64,000 nt of DNA from contig CAVVJO010000043.1 of NCBI GenBank assembly GCA_963748545.1, positions 1 to 64,000 of the forward strand, written 5' to 3'. Made by a program: the position numbers and the translations under genes. The notes under the pieces were generated by a model. The model saw nothing but the letters and a program-made list of their open reading frames with translations. It was not told the DNA's origin and made no database searches. This DNA comes from Roseiarcus sp963748545. Its GTDB lineage: Bacteria > Pseudomonadota > Alphaproteobacteria > Rhizobiales > Beijerinckiaceae. Shown here in pieces: positions 26,198 through 35,076 of the stretch (the first letter of the stretch is position 1; every line of letters starts with the position of its first letter).

Positions 26198-26841
26198 TCA
26201 GGAGCGCGGCCCCTGAGCGCCGAGCCCTTTGAGATAAATGAGCATATCGGCTTCCAGAAGCTCCGCGGGCGACATCGGCATCGCGCGTCGCGCGCCGTCG
26301 CCGCGGCCGAACAGCGAGGCGACGCCGTGCGCCATCGCCCAGATGTGGAGCGCGACCATCAAGGCCGGCGGGCGCCCGGCGGCGGGCAATGCGGCGCAGA
26401 TCCCGTCTGCGGCGCCGCGCAACACCGCGAAAGCGCGTTCGCCCGCGTCTCGGAGCGCCGAATCGGCCCCGGCAGGCACGCCGCCTTCGAACATTGCCGA
26501 GTAGAACGCCGGCTGGTCCCGGGCGAAATCGAGGTAGGCCTTGCCGAGCCGGTCCAGGGCGGCGAAGGCGTCCGGCCGTCCGCCGTTCCAGGCCCGCGCC
26601 AGCACGGCCTCGAATTGCTCGAAGCCGCGCAGCGCGACGCTCGCCATCAGTTCGTCGCGGTCGCGGAAGTGGCGATAGGGCGCCCCGGGCTGACGCCGGC
26701 GAAGCGCGCGGCCTCGGCGAAGGTGAACCCTGCGATCCCCTTGCTTGCGATCAACTCGAGCGCCGCGGCGATCAGCGCCTCGCGCAAATTGCCGTGGTGG
26801 TAGCCGCGCGGTTCCGCGGGACCGTCCTTGCTCCATTTCAT
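26198..26841 (-). CDS. TetR-family repressor (frame broken near 26685)
   Basis: The HTH lies in the frame starting at 26841: GYHHGNLREALIAAALELIA and GIAGFTFAEAARFAGVSPG. The rest (APYRHFRDRDELMASVALRG onward) is in the frame that runs to 26198. Restoring one G in the GGGG run (plus-strand C's at 26683-26686) gives a normal 214-residue TetR protein, so this break is a net one-base deletion. The ligand domain is of the TetR_C WHG-type (FARDQPAFYSAMFEGG). Palindromes at its start and before DUF2852 suggest autoregulation and control of that gene. Confidence 0.83.
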
Positions 26842-26858
26842 GTAAGAAGCGCTTACAT
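26840..26858. promoter_or_regulatory. Probable TetR autoregulatory operator
   Basis: ATGTAAG-N5-CTTACAT, a perfect inverted repeat that includes the tetR start codon on the minus strand. It shares the TGTAA core with the operator at 26124-26144. Confidence 0.65.
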
Positions 26859-26930
26859 CATGGAGACCGACATGTCGATGACGTCGCCCGGGGGCGCGCG
26901 CCGACGACAGCGGATCGAAGTCCGCTTGGC

Positions 26931-27362
26931 TTATGCTTTCTTCAGCCGGACGATCACGTCAATCGCGGCAATCCGCGTGCCGTCGGGGGCGGGAATGTCG
27001 ATCTTCGGCAGCCATTCCTCGGGGATGTCCGACAGCTCCTCGGAATCCTCGCGGTAGAAGTGGAAGTGCGGCCCGGTCTTGGTGTCGTACCAGAGCTTGG
27101 CGTCGTAGATCGCGATTTCCCGCAAGAGCCCGCAGCGGGCGAATTCGTTCAGCGTATTGTAGATCGTGCCGAGCGTCGGGGCGAAGCGGATCGCCCGCGT
27201 CTCCTGGTAGATCATTTCGGCGGTGAAATGCCAGTCGCCGCCGGCGAAGATGGCGCGGCCGAGATCGACCCGCTGCCGCGTCGGGCGCACGCCGGCCGCC
27301 TCGAGCTTGCGGCGGATGAAACTGTCTATCGCCTCTCCCTGCGGAGTCCGCGTTACATACAT
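26931..27362 (-). CDS. irr: Irr, Fur-family iron response regulator
   Basis: 143 residues. Seen: AAGVRPTRQRVDLGRAIFAG (winged-helix start), WHFTAEMIYQETRAIRF, LGTIYNTLNEFARCGLLREI (recognition helix) and the His-rich TGPHFHFYREDSEELSDIP, which in Irr binds haem/metal. Irr is the haem-sensing iron regulator of Rhizobiales and related orders. ATG 27362 is chosen; the upstream extension to 27410 is not conserved in character. Confidence 0.9.
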   Translation of the reverse strand: MYVTRTPQGEAIDSFIRRKLEAAGVRPTRQRVDLGRAIFAGGDWHFTAEMIYQETRAIRFAPTLGTIYNTLNEFARCGLLREIAIYDAKLWYDTKTGPHFHFYREDSEELSDIPEEWLPKIDIPAPDGTRIAAIDVIVRLKKA

Positions 27363-27530
27363 CGCTGAAAGTCTTCCTGCCGCGTTGTTCCCGTGTCGCG
27401 AACCGGACACGACGGTCGTATGACCCGCCGCTCTGACATCCGATCTTATTCATTGAGCAATTCTCGGGCCGTTGGCAAGACCGGACGAATACGCCTAATG
27501 TCGCACCCCGAACTTCGGGGGGGAGGCGAG

Positions 27531-27971
27531 ATGGCGATCAGCGGCGGGTGTCTTTGCGGCGCGGTTCGTTTCACGATCGAGGCCGATCGACCGCTCGGGG
27601 TGCGCCAATGCTGGTGCCGGGTGTGCCAGTATCTCGCCGCCGGAAGCGGCACCGTCAACGCCGTCTTCGCCAAGGACGCGGTGAGCGTGTCGGGCCCGCT
27701 CACCGATTTCGTGAGCGAGGCCGACAGCGGCTCGATCATGCACCGCCGTTTTTGCGCCCGGTGCGGCACGCCGGTTTTCAGCGAGGCCGAACCGCGCCCG
27801 CATCAGATCATCGTGCGGGCGGGGACTTTGGACGATCCGAATTCGGCCAAGCCCGCCGGGATCATCTGGACCCAGTCGGCGCCGATTTGGGCCTGCTTGG
27901 ATCCAGCCCTGCCGCAAATCGAGGGCCAGCCGCAACCGACGCCAAAAGCGTTGAGCGCCGGCAAGAGTTGA
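27531..27971 (+). CDS. GFA-family (glutathione-dependent formaldehyde-activating type) protein
   Basis: 146 residues with the zinc cysteines of the GFA fold: GGCLCGAVRF (about 5-14), CWCRVCQ and CARCGTPVFSEAEPR. GGGAGGCGAG precedes ATG 27531. Members are often of unknown substrate; a true formaldehyde role cannot be read from sequence. Confidence 0.85.
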   Translation: MAISGGCLCGAVRFTIEADRPLGVRQCWCRVCQYLAAGSGTVNAVFAKDAVSVSGPLTDFVSEADSGSIMHRRFCARCGTPVFSEAEPRPHQIIVRAGTLDDPNSAKPAGIIWTQSAPIWACLDPALPQIEGQPQPTPKALSAGKS

Positions 27972-28043
27972 AAACGTCACAGGGCCGGCGCATGGAAGGG
28001 CCCCCGCATTTTGCGGCACGCGGTTGCCGCCGGAAGGTCCGTC

Positions 28044-28604
28044 ATGTCCTTGTCCTTATACCAGTCCAGCGTCGCCTCATTCGAACGCTGCCTGAACGCG
28101 TTTCTCGTCATTCTCGACAGGGCCGAGGCGCACGCCCAGGCGCGCAAATTCGATCCGACGAACTATCTCGGCATCCGGCTCGCGCCGGATATGTTTCCGC
28201 TGGTCCGACAGGTCCAGAACTTCTGCGACAACGCCAAGAACGCCTCGTCCCGGCTGGCCGGCGTCACTGCGCCGGGCTTCGAGGACAAGGAGGCGACGTT
28301 CGCGGAGTTGCGCGAGCGGATCGTCAAGACGCTCGCCTACCTGAAGACGCTGGACGCGAAAGCGATCGACGCCGCCGGCGAGCGCGACATCGTGTTCCCG
28401 GCGGGTCCCAACAAATTCCGAATGCGCGGCGACAATTACCTCGCCCACTACGTGCTGCCGAACTTCTATTTCCACCTGACGACCGCCTACGACATCCTGC
28501 GCAGCGCAGGCGTCGAGATCGGCAAACGCGACTTCCTCGGCGCCGTTCCTGGCATCGAGCCCGCGCTGAGTTTTCTCCAAAAGAGCGATATCCATGAGCA
28601 TTGA
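28044..28604 (+). CDS. DUF1993 protein
   Basis: 186 residues, matching DUF1993: LYQSSVASFERCLNAFLVIL at the start, APDMFPLVRQVQNFCDNAKN and DNYLAHYVLPNFYFHLTTAY, a likely DinB-like helical bundle. The end overlaps the following RidA gene by 11 bases. Function unknown. Confidence 0.85.
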   Translation: MSLSLYQSSVASFERCLNAFLVILDRAEAHAQARKFDPTNYLGIRLAPDMFPLVRQVQNFCDNAKNASSRLAGVTAPGFEDKEATFAELRERIVKTLAYLKTLDAKAIDAAGERDIVFPAGPNKFRMRGDNYLAHYVLPNFYFHLTTAYDILRSAGVEIGKRDFLGAVPGIEPALSFLQKSDIHEH

Positions 28605-28947
28605 AAGACTGCACGCCGGGCCGCGGATGTCACAGGCCGTCATCCACGGAAACACGGTCTATCTCGCCGGCCAGGTCGCCGATCGGGCCAAGGGCAAGAG
28701 CGTCGGCGAGCAGACGACCGAGATCCTCGCCGCGATCGACCGCCTGCTCGCCGAGGCCGGCGCGGACAAGACCAAGATTCTCTCGGCCACCATCTATCTG
28801 GCGGACATCGCAACCTTCGCCGAGATGAACGCCGTCTGGGACGCCTGGGTCCCGGCGGGTCACGCGCCCGCGCGCGCGACTGTGGAGGCGAAGCTCGCGG
28901 CGCCGGCCTACACGGTCGAGATCGCCTGCATCGCCGCCCGCGGCTGA
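28594..28947 (+). CDS. RidA/YjgF-family protein
   Basis: 117 residues: MSQAVIHGNTVYLAGQVADR, ILSATIYLADIATFAEMNAV and ARATVEAKLAAPAYTVEIAC. The Arg of PARATVEAKLA matches the RidA substrate Arg (about 105). It is probably an enamine/imine deaminase or a related RidA subfamily member. It overlaps the DUF1993 gene and is followed after 14 bases by amn, so the three may be an operon. Confidence 0.87.
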   Translation: MSIERLHAGPRMSQAVIHGNTVYLAGQVADRAKGKSVGEQTTEILAAIDRLLAEAGADKTKILSATIYLADIATFAEMNAVWDAWVPAGHAPARATVEAKLAAPAYTVEIACIAARG

Positions 28948-28961
28948 GGGAAGGACCCTGC

Positions 28962-30446
28962 ATGGTCACGATCCCGTCGAATGCGGTCGCCAGGGGCCCG
29001 TTTATGCGGGTGGCGACCCCCGCAGAGGCCATCGACCGGCTTGCGCAGCTTTACGATGAGGCCGCGCAGGCGCTCCGGTCCGCAGTCGAGCGGTTTCTCA
29101 AGACCGGCGAGCCGCCGTCGGCGGCGACCCGGGCGCTGTTCCGTTATCCCGAGTTGCGCCTGACCTACGAGCCGGCTGCGCCTCCGCCGTCGACGCCGCG
29201 CGCCTTCGCCAAGTTCAGCGAGCCCGGGGTCTATACGGTCACGGTGACGCAGCCGGCGGATTTCCGCGCCTACCTGCTCGAGCAGCTCGGACCGCTCGTT
29301 TCCGAATACGGCGCGCATATCGACGTCGGGGTGGGAGATCAGGAGATCCCCTACCCCTACGTGATCGAGAGCGGCGACGAGCTGACCCGCGGCGGCGCCG
29401 ATGCGGCCGAGCTCGCCCGCTATTTTCCCATTCCCTCGCTCGCCACCATCGGCGACGAGACCGCCGACGGCGAGTTCGTCGTCGATCACGAGCGGCCGCT
29501 GGCCCTGTTCGACGCGCCGCGGGTCGATTATTCGCTCCGGCGGCTGGTGCACTACACCGGCTCCGACTGGCGCGCGGTCCAGCCCTGGGTGTTGCTCACC
29601 AATTATCACCGCTACGTCGATCAGTTCGTGCATTGGGGCTTGAAGCAGCTGCACGCCGACCCCTCGGTCGAGAAGGTGGTGCTGCCCGGCAACGTGACGA
29701 TCGATCGGTCGCTTTCGCCCGAGGAGGCGGAGCTCAAGGCGATGGCCGTCGCCTGGCACCGCTTCCAGATGCCCGCCTACCATCTCGTGCGCAACGACGG
29801 GCGCGGCGTGACCCTGGTCAACATTGGCGTCGGGCCGGCGAACGCCAAGAACATCACCGACCATCTCGCCGTGCTGCGTCCCCACTGCTGGCTGATGGTC
29901 GGCCACTGCGCGGGCTTGAGGCAGTCTCAGGTGATCGGCGACTATGTGCTGGCGCACGCCTATCTGCGGCGCGATCACATCCTCGACGACGCGGTGCCGC
30001 TGATGACGCCGATCCCCGCGATCGCCGAGGTTCAGGTCGCGCTGCAGCAGGCGGTGGCGCAGGTGACCCGCGAGAAGGGCGACCAACTGAAGCGGCGCCT
30101 GCGGACCGGCACCGTGGTGACCAACGACGACCGCAACTGGGAGCTGCGCTGGTCGAAGGAGCGGCAAATCATCAACATTTCGCGCGCGATCGCGGTCGAC
30201 ATGGAATCCGCGACCATCGCGACTCAGGGCTTTCGGATGCGGGTGCCCTACGGCACGCTGCTTTGCGTCTCCGACAAGCCGCTGCACGGCGAGATCAAGT
30301 TGCCGGGGGCCGCCAACGCCTTTTACGAGCGGGCGATCGGCGAGCACCTGCAGATCGGCATCGCCGCGATCGGCCTCCTGCAGAGCATCGACGAGACGCT
30401 TCACTCGCGCAAGCTCAGGAGCTTCGACGAGCCGCCGTTCCGGTGA
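28962..30446 (+). CDS. amn: AMP nucleosidase
   Basis: 494 residues, the usual Amn length. An N-terminal regulatory domain (YDEAAQALRSAVERFLKTGE) is followed by the nucleoside-phosphorylase-like catalytic domain: VLPGNVTIDRSLSPEEAELK, GVGPANAKNITDHLAVLRPH, WLMVGHCAGLR and AIAVDMESATIATQGFRMRV. It splits AMP to adenine and ribose 5-phosphate. AGGGAAGGA lies upstream of the ATG. Confidence 0.94.
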   Translation: MVTIPSNAVARGPFMRVATPAEAIDRLAQLYDEAAQALRSAVERFLKTGEPPSAATRALFRYPELRLTYEPAAPPPSTPRAFAKFSEPGVYTVTVTQPADFRAYLLEQLGPLVSEYGAHIDVGVGDQEIPYPYVIESGDELTRGGADAAELARYFPIPSLATIGDETADGEFVVDHERPLALFDAPRVDYSLRRLVHYTGSDWRAVQPWVLLTNYHRYVDQFVHWGLKQLHADPSVEKVVLPGNVTIDRSLSPEEAELKAMAVAWHRFQMPAYHLVRNDGRGVTLVNIGVGPANAKNITDHLAVLRPHCWLMVGHCAGLRQSQVIGDYVLAHAYLRRDHILDDAVPLMTPIPAIAEVQVALQQAVAQVTREKGDQLKRRLRTGTVVTNDDRNWELRWSKERQIINISRAIAVDMESATIATQGFRMRVPYGTLLCVSDKPLHGEIKLPGAANAFYERAIGEHLQIGIAAIGLLQSIDETLHSRKLRSFDEPPFR

Positions 30447-30778
30447 GGGGACGCGGGAGGGGCGCAGGTGCGCTGTCGCCGCCTCGCCGACCGACCGACG
30501 CGATCGCGAAGGCTCTCGGCTTCCGACCGGCGTTTGGGGTCGATTCGCTTCGCGGAAGCCGATCCGATCGCCCGGCCCCTGGGGCGTCGTCGGCGGGCGG
30601 ACACACAAGGGGCTGGGTGAAGGCGGGAGGCGGGCGCGACGCAGGACGCACGGGGCGGCCCATGCCGCCTATTCGGGCTCAATGATCTGTCTCGGAAACG
30701 GGGCTACATTCGCAGCGCCGCCGAACTATTTAGGCGTAGCGCATTCAGCCCGCCGGCGGGAAGGTGCTATCACGCGGA
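30447..30778. other. Intergenic, amn to lacI-type gene
   Basis: About 330 bases of GC-rich sequence with no convincing gene. The last 60 bases are less GC-rich and probably carry the lacI promoter, but I cannot assign boxes. Confidence 0.4.
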
Positions 30779-31846
30779 ATGCGCAAGACCCTAACCCTTC
30801 TCGACGTCGCGCGAGCCGCCCAGGTGTCGAAGTCGACGGTCGCGAACGCTTTCAGCCGACCGAATCTTGTCCGGGCGGAATTGCTCGCGCGCATCAAATC
30901 CACCGCCCGCGAACTGGGCTACGACGGTCCGGACCCGAAAGGGCGAATGCTGAGTCTCGGCAAGGTCAACGCCATCGGCGTCCTGCCATTCGGTCGCTTC
31001 GGCATATCGCAATTCTTTTGGAATCATCCTTACCAGCGCGATTTTCTGGCCGGCGTCGCCAAGGCCTGTGAAGAGCGGGGCGTGGGCCTGTCGCTCGTGT
31101 CGGGCCGCGACGATCAGGAAGCCTGGGGCATCAGAAACGCCCTCGTTGACGGGTTCATTTTCACCGGCGTCGAGCAGCTGAACCGGCTTCCGGCCGGCAG
31201 ACGCCATCGCCTGCCCTTCGTAGTCATGGATCTGAGCCTGCCAGACATCAAATCGGTGAGCACGGAAAATCGCGACGGCGCCAGACAAGTGACCCGCCAC
31301 CTCCTTGCGTTGGGGCATCGCCGCTTCGCGATCGCTTCTCCAGTGTATTCGTTGAGGCCACCCGTCTTTCACGCCCCGTCGGGGGGCGAGCGCCGGCTGG
31401 TCGATTCGGGGCCGCCCCTCATGGAAAAAATTGCGGGCGTCGCTGACGCTCTTGCGGAGGCGGGAATGTCCATCCACGACGTGCCGATCGCCGAGGCGTG
31501 CGGAACGCCCGAGGAAGAACTGGCGTTCGGCAGCGGCGTCGCCATGCTCCTCGAAAAGGCGCCCGAGGCGACCGCCGTCATTGCGCTCACCGACAATGTC
31601 GCGCTGACCGTCCTCAATCAGGCGAGAAGGCGCGGTCTCGACGTGCCGCGCGATCTGTCCGTCGTCGGATTTGACGATGTTCCCGAAGCCGCGCTCTCCG
31701 AGCCGTCGTTGACGACGGTCCATGTCTCGGCAATCGAAAACGGACGGGCCGCCGTGGCGCTTCTGCTCGAGGACGGCCCGCCGCGTCAGGTCCGCACGCG
31801 GGTTCACCTCGTCGTGCGAGACTCGACAGCGCCGCCGCGAAGATAG
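30779..31846 (+). CDS. LacI-family transcriptional repressor
   Basis: 355 residues. N-terminal HTH and hinge: LTLLDVARAAQVSKSTVANA then FSRPNLVRAELLARIKSTAR. The periplasmic-binding-like domain ends DLSVVGFDDVPEAALSEPSL, standard for the family. In-frame starts are GTG 30764 and ATG 30779; the second is preferred from HTH position. Two strong LacI-type palindromes (TTGCACCGGTGCAA type) lie 57 and 112 bases behind the stop, so it likely regulates what is or once was downstream. Confidence 0.9.
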   Translation: MRKTLTLLDVARAAQVSKSTVANAFSRPNLVRAELLARIKSTARELGYDGPDPKGRMLSLGKVNAIGVLPFGRFGISQFFWNHPYQRDFLAGVAKACEERGVGLSLVSGRDDQEAWGIRNALVDGFIFTGVEQLNRLPAGRRHRLPFVVMDLSLPDIKSVSTENRDGARQVTRHLLALGHRRFAIASPVYSLRPPVFHAPSGGERRLVDSGPPLMEKIAGVADALAEAGMSIHDVPIAEACGTPEEELAFGSGVAMLLEKAPEATAVIALTDNVALTVLNQARRRGLDVPRDLSVVGFDDVPEAALSEPSLTTVHVSAIENGRAAVALLLEDGPPRQVRTRVHLVVRDSTAPPRR

Positions 31847-31902
31847 CCCGACCGATTGATGCGATATCCCGGCGGGCAGCGGTTTCCATGGCTCTCCTGG
31901 TG

Positions 31903-31971
31903 TTTTGCACCGGTACAAAAATCTGTTGACTCACGGCTGAGCCTGTTTCAGCATGGATTGCACCGGTGCAA
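31903..31971. promoter_or_regulatory. Paired LacI-type operators bracketing a promoter
   Basis: Operator 1: TTTTGCACCGGTACAAAA (31903-31920, one mismatched pair). Operator 2: TTGCACCGGTGCAA (31958-31971, perfect). Centres are 53 bases apart, about five helical turns. Between them TTGACT (31926-31931), 17 bases and CAGCAT (31949-31954) form a possible sigma-70 promoter on the plus strand. The cognate repressor is probably the lacI-type gene ending at 31846. Confidence 0.8.
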
Positions 31972-32028
31972 AGACTAATCCCGGGACGTCGGGCACTTCG
32001 TCCGTCGATCAATGACGTTAATCCAATC

Positions 32029-32043
32029 TAGAATCACGTTCTA
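32029..32043. promoter_or_regulatory. Small inverted repeat before the YHS gene
   Basis: TAGAA-TCACG-TTCTA, 50 bases before ATG 32093. It may be a regulator site; the spacer does not match the Irr-box closely enough to name it. Confidence 0.35.
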
Positions 32044-32092
32044 ACAAAACACTACGGCTATGGATCATCAGAAATAAACAAGGAGAGGAACG

Positions 32093-32563
32093 ATGCGAAC
32101 AATCGTTAAGACGCTTGCGGCATTGACGTTTACCGTGTTCGCCTTGCCTGCTTTTGCTGACGTCGCGCCAAGCATGACCGGCATGCCAAGATTAGCGATT
32201 GGCGGCTACGACACCGTTGCTTATTTTACGGTCGGAAAGGCGGTTCCTGGCAGCCTTGATTACCAGACTGTATGGCATGACGCCCGCTGGCAGTTCGCCA
32301 ACAAAGAGGATCTAGACCTATTCGTTGCAAATCCGGAGAAATATGCAGCTCAATATGATGGGCATTGCGCGATGGGCGTCGCCTACCAGGATGGCCACAA
32401 GGACACGGTCGATCCGGAGGCTTTCACCATCGTCAACGGCAAGCTGTACGTGAATCATACCAAATACTGGGCCACCGAGTGGCGCAAGAACGAAGCTGAA
32501 AATATCAACCGCGCTGACAAAAACTGGGCAACGGTGAAAGACACCCCGGAACCGACAAAATAA
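32093..32563 (+). CDS. Exported YHS-domain protein
   Basis: 156 residues with a clear Sec signal (TLAALTFTVFALPAFADV). The YHS-like domain follows: AIGGYDTVAYFTVGKAVPGS, WHDARWQFANKEDLDLFVAN, PEKYAAQYDGHCAMGVAYQD. YHS domains bind metal or accompany copper/heavy-metal proteins, but this single-domain exported type has no fixed role. AGGAGAGGAA precedes the ATG. The gene is visibly more AT-rich than its neighbours, hinting at acquisition or relaxed codon bias. Confidence 0.85.
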   Translation: MRTIVKTLAALTFTVFALPAFADVAPSMTGMPRLAIGGYDTVAYFTVGKAVPGSLDYQTVWHDARWQFANKEDLDLFVANPEKYAAQYDGHCAMGVAYQDGHKDTVDPEAFTIVNGKLYVNHTKYWATEWRKNEAENINRADKNWATVKDTPEPTK

Positions 32564-32892
32564 ACAGAAAAAAGACAACGAGCGTGATGCGTTTGCATCC
32601 GTGCTAAACTTGCCTCTCGAAGCTGACGGTCAGTAGCAACCTGTCGCGCCCGGGGCGCGTCGAGTTTCGAGAGGCCGCAGATTGCTCGCGGCGAACCTCC
32701 GGTGAGGGTGGAGATTGGCCCGCCGCCGATAGCCGTCTCGCCCAATTGCTTTCGTCGCTGGCCGAAAGCAGCGATTCCGCTGACGCCCATATTGGGCGGT
32801 TTTCGGGCATCCGCTCGAATGTGACGAGGCGCTCCGAATCAAAATTGGGCGAGCGAGGCTTGCGATCCTCGGGTTTCGAGCCTTGGCGACCG
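32564..32892. other. Intergenic, YHS gene to L,D-transpeptidase
   Basis: About 330 bases between convergent genes. Short frames exist, but none with family character or a ribosome site. No clear terminator hairpin seen. Confidence 0.4.
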
Positions 32893-33516
32893 CTACGACT
32901 GCACCATCACCGGCGTGCCGACGTGGGCCCGGCTGTAAAGGTCGATCACGTCCATGTCGCGCATGCGGATGCAGCCGGAAGACACGTGGCCGCCGATCTC
33001 GGAGGGCTCGTTGGTCCCGTGAATGCGAATGAGCGTGTCTTTGTTGCCTTGGTAGAGATAGAGGGCGCGGGCGCCGAGCGGGTTGTCCCACCGGCCCTCG
33101 AGCGGCCCGTGCTGCTTGTAGACCTGGAATTGCGGCCAGCGCTCCATGATCGAGGCGGTCGGCATCCAGGTCGGCCATTCCTTCATGGCGCCGACGGAGG
33201 CGCGGCCCGTCCACCCCATATATTCGGCGCCGCTCGCGATCCGATATTGGATCGCCTCGCCATGCGGCAGCACATAATAAAGGTAGTTGTTGCCGGTATC
33301 GACGACGATCGTGCCCGGAGCCTCGTTGGTCTGATACGTGATTTTGTTCCGCTGGGTCGGAATCCGGAATTCGTCGGGCTCGGCCAGCGCCATCATTTGC
33401 TTGTCCCGCGCGCTGAGCGCCGGGTCGGGCAGACCGGATTGGACCATCGACTGGCAGCCGCCCGTCAGCACGGCCAAGAGGAGCGCCACCCCCAGGAAAC
33501 CAACCTTCGCCTTCAT
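32893..33516 (-). CDS. L,D-transpeptidase lipoprotein (YkuD domain)
   Basis: 207 residues. A lipoprotein signal (VGFLGVALLLAVLTGGCQSM, lipobox LTGGC) is followed by a YkuD domain: TIVVDTGNNYLYYVLPHGEA and the catalytic HGTNEPSEIGGHVSSGCIRM (His, Cys and Arg of the S-x-GC-hR motif). It cross-links peptidoglycan (3-3) or attaches proteins to it in the periplasm. ATG 33516 is chosen so that the signal starts MKAKV; ATG 33528 is also possible. Confidence 0.92.
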   Translation of the reverse strand: MKAKVGFLGVALLLAVLTGGCQSMVQSGLPDPALSARDKQMMALAEPDEFRIPTQRNKITYQTNEAPGTIVVDTGNNYLYYVLPHGEAIQYRIASGAEYMGWTGRASVGAMKEWPTWMPTASIMERWPQFQVYKQHGPLEGRWDNPLGARALYLYQGNKDTLIRIHGTNEPSEIGGHVSSGCIRMRDMDVIDLYSRAHVGTPVMVQS

Positions 33517-33848
33517 GCCGACCCCCAAATCGTCTCAAGCGTTTAACGCTTCGCTTACCATAAGCAGCAACGGTTTCACGAATGTTACCGCACGGGAACA
33601 CGAAGACTGCCCCTTAACCAAAAGAGCCAGCCTTGGCTAGGAGAAATCTATACGCGTTCCTTCATTTTTTCGAGAGGTCCGCGCTTTTTTTCGCCACATT
33701 TCGGCTCCCGCTGCGCCGGAAGGCCGTTTCGTCCGAAACAAATCCGAGGCGCGTGGAACAGCCTCTTGTCGAGGGCCTCAAGCCCCTCTAGTCCTTCGAT
33801 AATCCATCGGACGCACAAAAGTTCCGTTCGGGTATGCGAGAGGGCCCA

Positions 33849-34667
33849 ATGTCGAAAGAATGGCCGGAGCGCCTGGTCCTGGTCGGGGCGGGCAAGATGG
33901 GCGGCGCGATGGCGTCGGGGTGGCTGGACGGCGGCCTCGCCCCCGCGGCGCTTTCGATCCTCGAACCCGATCCGTCGGACGACCTCGCGCGACTCGCGGC
34001 GGCCCGCCGGGTCGCTCTCAACCCCGCGCAGGCCGAACCGCCGGATGTGCTGGCGCTCGCGGTCAAGCCGCAGGCGCTCGACGCGGTCGCGCCGGAGATC
34101 GCGCGGCTCGCGGGCCATAGGACGCTGATCCTCTCGATCCTCGCCGGCAAGACGATCGCCGACTTACGGGCGCGTCTGCCAGACGCGCGCGCCTTTGTTC
34201 GCGCCATGCCGAACACGCCGGCGGCGATCGGCCGGGGCGTCACCGCCGCCTTCGCGAGTCCGGAGGTCACCGCCGAGCAGCGGCGCTGGACGGAACGGCT
34301 CCTCGGGGCGGTCGGCGCCTTCCATTGGCTGGACGACGAAGGGGCGATCGACGCGGTGACGGCGATCTCGGGCGGCGGTCCGGCCTATGTGTTCGCTCTG
34401 ACCGAAGCGCTTGCCGCCGCGGCCGAGACGCTCGGACTGTCGGCCGAGCTTGCGATGAGCCTTGCGCGCGGCACGGTCGAGGGCGCGGGCGAACTGATGC
34501 ATCGCGAGCCCGCGACCCCGCCGTCGGTCTTGCGCCGCAACGTGACCTCGCCCGGCGGCACGACCGCGGCGGCGCTCGCCATTCTGCAAGCCGAAGGCGG
34601 CCTTGACGCCCTGATGGCCCGCGCCGCGGCGGCCGCGCGCGCGCGGGCGAAGGAGATGGCGGGATAG
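33849..34667 (+). CDS. proC: Pyrroline-5-carboxylate reductase
   Basis: 272 residues: LVLVGAGKMGGAMASGWLDG (NAD(P) fold), LAVKPQALDAVAPEIARLAG, FVRAMPNTPAAIGRGVTAAF and the signature AISGGGPAYVFALTEALAAA, ending with the VTSPGGTTAAALAILQ motif. Last step of proline synthesis. ATG 33849 is preferred over the upstream in-frame start at 33834. Confidence 0.94.
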   Translation: MSKEWPERLVLVGAGKMGGAMASGWLDGGLAPAALSILEPDPSDDLARLAAARRVALNPAQAEPPDVLALAVKPQALDAVAPEIARLAGHRTLILSILAGKTIADLRARLPDARAFVRAMPNTPAAIGRGVTAAFASPEVTAEQRRWTERLLGAVGAFHWLDDEGAIDAVTAISGGGPAYVFALTEALAAAAETLGLSAELAMSLARGTVEGAGELMHREPATPPSVLRRNVTSPGGTTAAALAILQAEGGLDALMARAAAAARARAKEMAG

Positions 34668-35076
34668 AGGGGGATGCGGCGCGACGGGCGGGCTCCCCGG
34701 CTCCGGACGATCCGGAGCGGAGTCTGGCGCGCGAACGCGCCTCTCGACGTAGAGGCCTCTCGGGGATCGCCGATCCGAACGGTGCGAATGCGCTGGAAAG
34801 CGGGCCTTGCCGGCCTGGGCTGAAGCCGCCGGGAGCGGGTATTCCGACCGGGGAACTCCGACGGCGGAGTTGACGTATTGCAGACCTACCGGACGGCTGC
34901 TCTGGACGTAACATCTCCGCGGGAGACCGGACGTTTACGCACATGATTTCTGCGCCGCAGGAAAAGGCCAAGAGACCTTCCCGCTCGCTGCCCGACCGCC
35001 CCTCGGGTGGGCGGAGCTCTGGCTCCGGCAACGTAGCCAACACGCGCTCTTCCGCCTTGTCGCCGGTATTCCCTTC
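34668..35076. other. Intergenic, proC to RidA-like gene
   Basis: About 410 bases between convergent genes with no recognisable gene, strong hairpin or repeat. Low-quality short frames only. Confidence 0.4.

Noticed and set aside
32029..32043. TAGAA-N5-TTCTA as an Irr box
   Set aside because: The Irr element has a shorter spacer and longer arms as I know it. The repeat is listed only as an unnamed inverted repeat.
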